A stretch of 64,000 nt of DNA, from positions 561,788 through 625,787 of the forward strand of contig BPKE01000001.1 of NCBI GenBank assembly GCA_026004975.1. Direction: 5' to 3'. The notes under the pieces are model-generated. The model searched no databases. It was given only the letters and a program-made list of their open reading frames with translations, and had not been told where the DNA came from. A program made the position numbers and the translations under genes. The stretch is from Gammaproteobacteria bacterium (GTDB lineage: Bacteria > Pseudomonadota > Gammaproteobacteria > HTCC5015). Below, piece after piece: positions 1 to 8,510 of the stretch; position 1 is the first letter of the stretch; every line of letters starts with the position of its first letter.

Positions 1-1
1 G

Positions 2-358
2 CCCGACCGCGTGAGGAAATCCTTGTTTTCCACCCTCCGCCAGCAGCTTATCCAGAAGGATCTCGAGGAAGCACAAAACTGGATACAAGGCATGCTCACC
101 TTTCACCTCGAGCAGGCTTTGGACGCGGTTGGCCCCGTCACGCACATGAGAATCCGATCCAGGCTGATCCAGGACCTATCGGAACGACTCGTATTGATTC
201 CCCTTATCGATCTGGCAGCGACATCGACCCCATCCCGAGCCCAAATGGCGGACGCTCGGGCCGCGACCCACCTGTATCGTCGCACTGCTCGCGTCGTCGA
301 GCATCATGCCATTCGCATGTTGTTTCAGCTCATCGAGCTCCTCGATCGCCTAGACTGA
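2..358 (+). CDS. Unrecognised helical protein upstream of cas2, possibly the C-terminal end of a longer protein
   Basis: I do not recognise the family. The frame is open to the left window edge; the first possible start inside the window is a GTG at 11 (115 residues), but no ribosome site can be judged there, so the gene may begin outside. The visible part is predicted to be mostly helical, rich in Leu, Arg and Gln, with no membrane segment, no Cys cluster and no catalytic motif I can name. Its stop at 356-358 is one base from the cas2 ATG, so the two are almost certainly co-translated. It does not resemble a Cas1 C-terminus to my eye, but a diverged cas1 tail or another adaptation or effector subunit remains possible. 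Confidence 0.55.
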   Translation, partial: PDRVRKSLFSTLRQQLIQKDLEEAQNWIQGMLTFHLEQALDAVGPVTHMRIRSRLIQDLSERLVLIPLIDLAATSTPSRAQMADARAATHLYRRTARVVEHHAIRMLFQLIELLDRLD

Positions 359-359
359 C

Positions 360-635
360 ATGCCGCACTATTTGATCTGCTACGACATCAAGGATCGGAG
401 ACGACTCGCCAAGATTCATCGAGAAATCTCTCGTCATGCCCTCTTCGTCCAATACTCCGTATACTATTTCCAGGGCGAGCGGGAGACGCTGGACAGCGTG
501 ATCGGCGATCTCGAAAACCTCATGGACCCGCTCGAGGACGACCTTCGTGTCTACTGCATCCGGTCTCTGGAGAGCGCCATTCGGGTCGGCCCTTCGTGGC
601 TGCCGGAGGGCATCTGGTTGGGAGGCGATGTATAA
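360..635 (+). CDS. cas2: CRISPR-associated endoribonuclease/adaptation protein Cas2
   Basis: Cas2 is the structural partner of Cas1 in the integrase that inserts new spacers. At 91 residues it has the usual family length. The N-terminal beta strand MPHYLICYDIKD carries the conserved Asp after the YDI turn, followed by helix 1 (RRRLAKIHREISRH) and the typical strand VQYSVYYFQG. The ferredoxin-like fold continues to residue 70 or so. It starts one base after the preceding gene and stops 74 bp before the first CRISPR repeat, which fixes the leader end of the array. No cas1 or interference gene is inside the window, so the subtype cannot be read from the genes seen here. Confidence 0.93.
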   Translation: MPHYLICYDIKDRRRLAKIHREISRHALFVQYSVYYFQGERETLDSVIGDLENLMDPLEDDLRVYCIRSLESAIRVGPSWLPEGIWLGGDV

Positions 636-709
636 CTTCCATCTTGATCGAGATCTTGCCGGCGGCCCTTGCAAGCCACGGAAAAATAAAGGAAAATTGA
701 CCGCCCGCG
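636..709 (+). promoter_or_regulatory. CRISPR leader
   Basis: This 74-bp stretch lies between the cas2 stop and the first repeat. Its last third holds an A-rich tract (ggaaaaataaaggaaaatt) that stands out from the GC-rich surroundings, as leader sequences often do. It is assigned as the leader because the repeats next to it are perfect, whereas those at the far end are decayed. The array promoter is presumably here or upstream in cas2; I see no convincing -35/-10 pair. Confidence 0.7.
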
Positions 710-3700
710 ATGGAGAACGAGGCCCCGACCAAAGGGGATTAAGACCGGACGGGTACGCGGTAAGCCTCGCCGCCGTTGATGGAGAACGAGGCCCCGACCA
801 AAGGGGATTAAGACGCGGTTCTCCTAAGCTAAATGTAGCGGAAAAGGGGATGGAGAACGAGGCCCCGACCAAAGGGGATTAAGACTCTAGCAGCGGTAGG
901 CCCATCTCCTGCCGCAATGGAGAACGAGGCCCCGACCAAAGGGGATTAAGACCGAATTTCCATCGTAGGGGTCTCCGTGGGTTAAATGGAGAACGAGGCC
1001 CCGACCAAAGGGGATTAAGACGCCGCCCAGTCAAACCAAGTTTGACTCCACACCATGGAGAACGAGGCCCCGACCAAAGGGGATTAAGACGGTAGCAAGC
1101 TCGCTAAGCACGCGGCTCACGTCATGGAGAACGAGGCCCCGACCAAAGGGGATTAAGACTAGCGCCACCTGGTACCAGTGATCGGGTTCCTGCTATGGAG
1201 AACGAGGCCCCGACCAAAGGGGATTAAGACCGAATTCCGTGGTGATGGCTTCCGCCGCCGCCTATGGAGAACGAGGCCCCGACCAAAGGGGATTAAGACC
1301 CGGTTTGGGACGAAAAGGGCGACTGCCGGCGGTTATGGAGAACGAGGCCCCGACCAAAGGGGATTAAGACTTCATCAGGACGTCGATGTCGCCCCGTACC
1401 ACGATGGAGAACGAGGCCCCGACCAAAGGGGATTAAGACCAGTTTCCGACACCACGGCACGCGGCGCTTTAGATGGAGAACGAGGCCCCGACCAAAGGGG
1501 ATTAAGACACGTCGGCGATCCCATGGTCGGAAAATGCCGATGGAGAACGAGGCCCCGACCAAAGGGGATTAAGACTGCCACCCGCCGACAAGAGCGTACA
1601 AGTCCGCATGGAGAACGAGGCCCCGACCAAAGGGGATTAAGACGGGGCGACGTGGGACGTGTTGCCGCCCGGCGCATGGAGAACGAGGCCCCGACCAAAG
1701 GGGATTAAGACAGCGTAGCGCTGCCAAGCGTCTTTATACGCGGATGGAGAACGAGGCCCCGACCAAAGGGGATTAAGACCGCCACAGGCCCATACTGGTA
1801 CCAATCGAGCGCATGGAGAACGAGGCCCCGACCAAAGGGGATTAAGACCGCGACTCACGATCAAATGATTGTACTGCCGCCAATGGAGAACGAGGCCCCG
1901 ACCAAAGGGGATTAAGACCGGCACGCAGCCGGGCGTTGCCCGGGTCGTCTTATGGAGAACGAGGCCCCGACCAAAGGGGATTAAGACCCGCGCCGGCCAG
2001 CGCGGGGCGCGCGCCGGCGCTATGGAGAACGAGGCCCCGACCAAAGGGGATTAAGACCGCGCCGATCGGATCAGGCCAGTAGATGCCGACCATGGAGAAC
2101 GAGGCCCCGACCAAAGGGGATTAAGACCAGTCCAAGGAGTACTCCCGAGTTTTTGAATATGGAGAACGAGGCCCCGACCAAAGGGGATTAAGACAGCGCT
2201 CGTCCTGCAGCTGGTCGTACAGTCCAAGATGGAGAACGAGGCCCCGACCAAAGGGGATTAAGACAAGCGGTAAGCACCGCATCACGGAGCGTTGGTATGG
2301 AGAACGAGGCCCCGACCAAAGGGGATTAAGACAGGCGCCGGCGCTAAAGGTCCACAGGGCGGCCATGGAGAACGAGGCCCCGACCAAAGGGGATTAAGAC
2401 GGTGGTGCGGCGACTGGGTTGATCCGTGGGACTCCATGGAGAACGAGGCCCCGACCAAAGGGGATTAAGACGCCTTCCAGTCGCGCAACTTAAGAGCGCG
2501 CTCGATGGAGAACGAGGCCCCGACCAAAGGGGATTAAGACTTCTTTTTGCCGCCCGGATGACTGCACGCCGCTATGGAGAACGAGGCCCCGACCAAAGGG
2601 GATTAAGACCACACGGTCAAGCCGGGTTGTGAGATGCTCGCCCATGGAGAACGAGGCCCCGACCAAAGGGGATTAAGACTCCCCCGCCGTCGCGGGCGAC
2701 GAAAAGCGCCTATGGAGAACGAGGCCCCGACCAAAGGGGATTAAGACGTTGCCGTGACGGTCGAAAAGCTGCTGGCCCCAGATGGAGAACGAGGCCCCGA
2801 CCAAAGGGGATTAAGACGACGCCGGGCACGCCGGTATCGTAATAGAAGACCTATGGAGAACGAGGCCCCGACCAAAGGGGATTAAGACCGCCGCCGGAAC
2901 GTAAAGGCGAATTTCCATCGTATGGAGAACGAGGCCCCGACCAAAGGGGATTAAGACTCTTCGACCCCGGTAAACGCGGGGTGGACGTACGGATGGAGAA
3001 CGAGGCCCCGACCAAAGGGGATTAAGACGAAGACCTGACCGCCCAAATCCTGGGCGGTCCGGATGGAGAACGAGGCCCCGACCAAAGGGGATTAAGACAG
3101 GCGCGGGGCGATATTCGTCCCCGCGCCCAGCGGATGGAGAACGAGGCCCCGACCAAAGGGGATTAAGACTCGCCCTGGCGAAAAGTCGGCAGGCCCTGCT
3201 TTATGGAGAACGAGGCCCCGACCAAAGGGGATTAAGACTGCCGGCGCGCGTGAGTTCGCCCGCGTCGCGGATGGAGAACGAGGCCCCGACCAAAGGGGAT
3301 TAAGACGAACACCTGGCCGCCCATATCCTGGACGGTCCGATGGAGAACGAGGCCCCGACCAAAGGGGATTAAGACCAGTTAGGATCGCCTTTTTCATGGG
3401 AGCCTGAAATGGAGAACGAGGCCCCGACCAAAGGGGATTAAGACGGCGCATGCCGACGGGTCGGCCAGACCCAAGCCGATGGAGAACGAGGCCCCGACCA
3501 AAGGGGATTAAGACAAGCCTTGGGCTTGGGCTTCCCGGATGGGGCGATGGAGAACGAGGCCCCGACCAAAGGGGATTAAGACCGCTGAGGCGATGGTCTT
3601 GCTGTCGAAAGCGCATGGAGAACGAGGCCCCGACCAAAGGGGATTAAGACGTCTGCCATCGGCTGCATGCGCAGCCGGCGGCAGATGGAGAACGAGGCCC

Positions 3701-6121
3701 CGACCAAAGGGGATTAAGACGACTGAAGCCAGTCAAGGAGCAGGGCTTCGACATGGAGAACGAGGCCCCGACCAAAGGGGATTAAGACACTCATCCACCG
3801 CGATCACCACATCGCGCAAGATGGAGAACGAGGCCCCGACCAAAGGGGATTAAGACAGCCCTGGGAGAGCAGGGCGCGGACCGCTTGAATGGAGAACGAG
3901 GCCCCGACCAAAGGGGATTAAGACGTCTCAACGCCTTGAATCGGGTCGGTGGTGGGGATGGAGAACGAGGCCCCGACCAAAGGGGATTAAGACACGCGCG
4001 GTTCGGGATGGTCGCCCTTGGCCTGTGGCATGGAGAACGAGGCCCCGACCAAAGGGGATTAAGACGTCGGTTTGGGGGGCCACTTCCGCGTAGGTGCGAT
4101 GGAGAACGAGGCCCCGACCAAAGGGGATTAAGACATATTCTTCGTCGAAAGGTCCACCGATCGGGAATGGAGAACGAGGCCCCGACCAAAGGGGATTAAG
4201 ACCAAGACGGGCCGCCACGCCTCCCGCATCGAGCCGATGGAGAACGAGGCCCCGACCAAAGGGGATTAAGACGGCCGGCAGGGTGATAGAGAGCTGGAGC
4301 CCGCGATGGAGAACGAGGCCCCGACCAAAGGGGATTAAGACCCGCCGGTGATTCCACCTGCAGCCCTTCCAGCATGGAGAACGAGGCCCCGACCAAAGGG
4401 GATTAAGACCATAAATTGAAGGCATCGTGGATCCTCCGCGATGGAGAACGAGGCCCCGACCAAAGGGGATTAAGACCTGACACGCGCGGTCGATAAGCCG
4501 CGCGACTCATGGAGAACGAGGCCCCGACCAAAGGGGATTAAGACCAGCCGGATGGGCTGGGGCCGGCGACATAAACATGGAGAACGAGGCCCCGACCAAA
4601 GGGGATTAAGACTCGGCGAGCGCGGTCTTGCCCGTACCGGGCGCATGGAGAACGAGGCCCCGACCAAAGGGGATTAAGACGGGTTAGGCCGTGTAAAGAC
4701 GGGGATTGGGAAATGGAGAACGAGGCCCCGACCAAAGGGGATTAAGACTTCCGCCGCGAATGTGCAGTGTGCATCCTGTGAAATGGAGAACGAGGCCCCG
4801 ACCAAAGGGGATTAAGACTCAAAAATTTGTTGATATACCCAGCCGGATGGGATGGAGAACGAGGCCCCGACCAAAGGGGATTAAGACCGCCGACGGGTCG
4901 GCCAAACCCAAGCCGCAGCCGTATGGAGAACGAGGCCCCGACCAAAGGGGATTAAGACTGCCGCGGGCGTGTAGACTTGGCCCGCATCCCCGATGGAGAA
5001 CGAGGCCCCGACCAAAGGGGATTAAGACTCACGGCTCTTTCGTGTCGGCCCGTATTCCCTCGATGGAGAACGAGGCCCCGACCAAAGGGGATTAAGACTA
5101 GCCGCGCATGAGCGCTTCTCTAAGGGTGGATGGAGAACGAGGCCCCGACCAAAGGGGATTAAGACGCAAGAGAAAAACGCACTTCGTCTGTGGTCATCAT
5201 GGAGAACGAGGCCCCGACCAAAGGGGATTAAGACCGCTCTTTGATGGCCGTGAGCCCCACCTCTAGAATGGAGAACGAGGCCCCGACCAAAGGGGATTAA
5301 GACAATAACCCCCTCTTAGAATTCAACCAAAGCAACGATGGAGAACGAGGCCCCGACCAAAGGGGATTAAGACTCATTGCGGCAACAATCTCCCTATCAA
5401 GGAAATGGAGAACGAGGCCCCGACCAAAGGGGATTAAGACACCCCGGCCAGGTCAAAAGATGGGGTCATGCGATGGAGAACGAGGCCCCGACCAAAGGGG
5501 ATTAAGACCCACAAAAGTGATCTTTTTCCGCTTGCAGAAATATGGAGAACGAGGCCCCGACCAAAGGGGATTAAGACCGCGCGGCATGCGCGACTGGTGC
5601 CGTCGCCACGATGGAGAACGAGGCCCCGACCAAAGGGGATTAAGACCGCCGCAGGCGTGGTCTCGACAAGGTGGAAAATGGAGAACGAAACCCCGACCAA
5701 AGGGGATTAAGACGGAGGACCGATGTATCCTTCGCGCTCACCCGTATGGAGAACGAGGCCCCGACCAAAGGGGATTAAGACAAATATCGAGTCCTTCTGT
5801 CGCGCGTCATTGATGGAGAACGAGGCCCAGACCAAAGGGGATTAAGACCAGACCATGTCTGCCGTCTCGGCCCTGTCACCATGGAGAACGAGGCCCCGAC
5901 CAAAGGGGATTAAGACGCGTGGCGTGGGAGCAAGGGCACTCGTGGTTAATGGAAAACGAGGCCCCGACCAAAGGGGATTAAGACGCTGCACCTCTTCCCA
6001 AAGGTCGCCGCCGTCGATGGAGAACGAGGCCCCGACCAAATGGGATTAAGACAGGATAAAGCGATGTATTTGCCATGCGATATCAATGGAGAACGAGGCC
6101 CCGACCAAAGGGGATTAAAAC
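710..6121 (+). CRISPR. CRISPR array, 79 repeats of 36 bp and 78 spacers of 31-36 bp
   Basis: The repeat starts ATGGAGAACGAGGCCCC and ends AAAGGGGATTAAGAC. CCCC and GGGG inside it can form a short 4-bp stem with a 7-base loop. I counted 79 repeats, the first at 710-745 and the last at 6086-6121. The first 72 are identical as read. Decay is confined to the right end: 5678 (GG to AA), 5813 (C to A), 5949 (G to A), 6017 (G to T) and 6086 (G to A near the end). Leader at cas2 and decay at the far end give left-to-right transcription, so mature crRNAs would carry the 8-base 5' tag AUUAAGAC. Spacers are mostly 32-34 bp. Several are related to one another (see findings). Long ORFs called across the array on both strands are artefacts of the repeat. 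Confidence 0.98.
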
Positions 6122-7131
6122 CCGCGGCCACGCCCAAGCCCCCCGAGCAAACGGGACGGTGCGCCGCGGGCGCTTCGGGTGGGCGCGCATGGTGGTGATC
6201 GAACGACGGAGAAGACGCACCTCGGCCTCAGCGTCCCCCGGAAGCCGCTCGCTCGCACCAGGCCGTTGAAAACACCGGTCCCGAGCCAAGCCAACGCGCT
6301 TGGCCCAAGGGCGGCCCTTGGAGCCCTGAAAAATGCGGGCCTCGACGGTGCGGCTCGAACCAGTCCAAGAAACGTCGCGCTCATGAAAAGCGCCCATGTT
6401 CATGACCGTGGTGCCGAAAGGGTGCACGGCATACAGGGACACCATGCCGCGGTCCGGGGCATGGCGGGCGCCGCCGGCAAGCTTGCAATCCGTCTCGGAT
6501 CATGCGGAGGCGAGGATAATGGTGATCGAGGGCGTTCCTCGAGACGGGAAGGCATGCGAGCGCATCTGTTAGGCATGGGACAACTTGAAACATACCGAAA
6601 GCATCTAAAGTTTGCCGATATGGGGCCGAGGTGTTATCCGTCATGCTGTGCAGCACGCTCATCCCGCCTTGGTGTTTCGACGTGGACTCGAGCGTGGCCG
6701 GGCGGTATGGGGGTCCACGGTGGATGTCGTGGACCAAGCCGTCCGGTGCGCGGTGTCCGGGCCGCGCGGCAAGGTGGCCGAACCCACCGCGTTCCGCGCT
6801 GCGTAAAACAGCGGAACGGTCTTGGAGAAGAGCGCGGATCGCGCCGCATCCGCTCCGGGCTCTCAGGGCAGTGGCCCGGCCCGGTCTCGGGCAGAACGCC
6901 GCCCCAAGGGGCTCTGGAAGATGCCGTCCTGGCACACGTCGAATGGGCAGGCGGGGGCATGGGGGCGCGTGGTTCACGTTGGGCTCATCACCGCCGGACC
7001 TGGCCTTTTGGCGGGGCAGGGCTTCGCACCGAGGCGAGGGGTGCGACCTTCGCTCCCGCAAGAGTGCGCGGAGTAGACAGCTCATCGGCTTTGGCTTCGG
7101 AACATGAGGTATGTCTTGGAGGAGTAGAACG
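6122..7131. other. Gene-poor stretch after the CRISPR array
   Basis: About 1 kb without a reading frame I can support. Open frames exist on both strands, as expected at this GC content, but none has a recognisable domain, a credible ribosome site or the codon pattern of its neighbours. I see no tRNA, no terminal inverted repeat and no transposase motif. It may be decayed DNA left at the trailer end of the array or an unrecognised RNA-coding region. Confidence 0.6.
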
Positions 7132-7380
7132 ATGGACGCAATCGTTGTTTTGGTGTTGGCGGGAATGGCTGCTCCATCGGCGTTCCGCGATCTTCCCGAG
7201 GGAGAGCCGGGTGCGCCTTGCCGACTGCTGTTGGGCGAGTCGACCATCACGACGCTGGAGTCGCACGGGCGCAACCGCAAGGCGGGGCAAGAGGTGAACA
7301 TCATCGCCTTTTTCCACGAATGTGAGAACGGCGCGCTGTCGCCGATGGACAGACAGCGCCGACCGCCGAACGAGTTGTGA
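7132..7380 (+). CDS. Small hypothetical protein (82 aa)
   Basis: Not recognised. The ATG at 7132 is preceded by a strong ribosome site (GGAGGAG at about 7118-7124, 7 bases upstream), which is the main argument that it is translated. The first 13 residues are hydrophobic (DAIVVLVLAGMAA) and could be a short signal or membrane segment; the rest is polar and ends in a basic, Pro-rich tail. It stands alone between the gene-poor stretch and a convergent methyltransferase. It could equally be a remnant of a longer gene. Confidence 0.35.
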   Translation: MDAIVVLVLAGMAAPSAFRDLPEGEPGAPCRLLLGESTITTLESHGRNRKAGQEVNIIAFFHECENGALSPMDRQRRPPNEL

Positions 7381-7624
7381 ACCGACGGTGCGTGGAGGCG
7401 GGCCGCTTTGGCGGCTCGAGCCACCCACGTCTCGGCGCCCCGCTGACTCCGGTGCGGCGGCGGCGAATTGGCGTCGCCTACGGGGGCACGCGGCGGGTTC
7501 ACGGCCCCGGGGCGCTGACGCGGGCCTTGCGCGACCGGGCATCACGGCGACCGCCCCTAGAGATGGCCGCCGGGTTCGAGGAGCGCGCCCGGGGGCGTCC
7601 GGCCCGCGGGTGCGCGGCCCCGCC

Positions 7625-8455
7625 TCACTTTTCGGCGACCAGGCAGGCGACCCAGCCGGCGTCGGCGTCGAGGCGTTCGACCGGCTCGAAGGTGTCGCTG
7701 GGTTCGTCGCGGGCCTCGTCCCAGCCCTGGGCGTAGACGGTGACACGCGAGAAGCCGGCTTCGTCGAGCAGTTCGCGCAGTTCGGGCAGGGTCCAAAGGC
7801 GCCAATGGTAGGTGAAGGCGCGGTCGAGGCGCGATCCGTCGGGGAATTTGAAGTGGATGTGGGTGGTCATGTGGCCGCTCATGGGGTCGTACTCGGCCTG
7901 GTCCCAGACGTAGATGAAGCGGCCGTGGTCGGTTTCTTCGCGCAGTTCCTGGTGGGCTTCGTAGCCGCCGTAAGCATCGAGGAAAAAGATGCCGTCGTCG
8001 ACGAGGTGCTCGCGCACGCGCTTGAAGTAGCGCTTGAGCAGCGGGCGGGTCTTGAAACACCAGTAGCTGAAGTTCATGGCGAGGACGGCGTCGACGGGGT
8101 CGGTGCGCACTTTGAGGACGTCGCCCTGGATGAGCTGCAGCCGGCGTTGCTGTCCGCGGGTGAGGGCGGCGACGTGGTGCCGGCGTCCCCAATCGAGCAC
8201 ATCGGGATCGAGGTCCACGCCGATGGCACGGTTGCGCGGGTGGGCACGCACCCAGGCGCAGGCGGCGTTGGCGGTGCCGCAGAAGTCTTCGCGCACGATG
8301 TGCGGCCGGCGGCGGCGCAGGGCCTTGAAGGTGTCGGTGACGAATTCGACTTCGAAGTCGACGTTTTGTACGGCGCGCTCGTAAAGGACGTGGCGGTCGG
8401 CGCGTTCGGCCTGCGTCGGCCGGCGGCGGCCGCGCTTGCCGGCGGCTCGGGGCAT
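7625..8455 (-). CDS. Class I SAM-dependent methyltransferase
   Basis: A 276-residue Rossmann-fold methyltransferase of unknown substrate. An N-terminal basic stretch (KRGRRRPTQAERAD) is followed by the SAM-binding region: REDFCGTANAACAW corresponds to motif I, AIGVDLDPDVLDWG to the acidic loop that binds the SAM ribose, and VDAVLAMNFSYWCF to motif IV. The C-terminal half is beta-rich and ends in AGWVACLVAEK. I chose the ATG at 8455 because AAGGAACC lies just upstream and the residues before it are low-complexity shadow. It is convergent with the small ORF at 7132 and lies 55 bp after dusA, so it is probably co-transcribed with it. Confidence 0.85.
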   Translation of the reverse strand: MPRAAGKRGRRRPTQAERADRHVLYERAVQNVDFEVEFVTDTFKALRRRRPHIVREDFCGTANAACAWVRAHPRNRAIGVDLDPDVLDWGRRHHVAALTRGQQRRLQLIQGDVLKVRTDPVDAVLAMNFSYWCFKTRPLLKRYFKRVREHLVDDGIFFLDAYGGYEAHQELREETDHGRFIYVWDQAEYDPMSGHMTTHIHFKFPDGSRLDRAFTYHWRLWTLPELRELLDEAGFSRVTVYAQGWDEARDEPSDTFEPVERLDADAGWVACLVAEK

Positions 8456-8510
8456 GGTCGGTTCCTTGTTCTGGTCTCGCGTTGGCGGGCGGTATTGTAA
8501 CAGCGCGGTT

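Noticed and set aside
1160-1812. Spacers 7 and 16 both contain a TGGTACCA core
   Set aside because: The shared 8 bases are a palindrome and the rest does not align well; not enough for a related pair.
3239-4992. Possible relation between spacers 37 (3239-3270) and 62 (4959-4992)
   Set aside because: They share a start and a loose pattern (tgccg, gcgtg, cccgc), and reverse-strand frames read RDAGELTRAG and GDAGQVYTPA. The match needs gaps and is too weak to claim without a target search.
710-6121. Many ORFs of 60-180 codons on both strands with repeats such as NPLWSGPRSP and RGLVLH
   Set aside because: They are translations of the CRISPR repeat in different frames. The 36-bp repeat has no stop in several frames; there is no gene here.
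6179-7502. Two opposed ORFs of about 370 codons in the gap after the array
   Set aside because: Neither has a family motif, a ribosome site or sensible composition; they mirror each other, as random GC-rich frames do.
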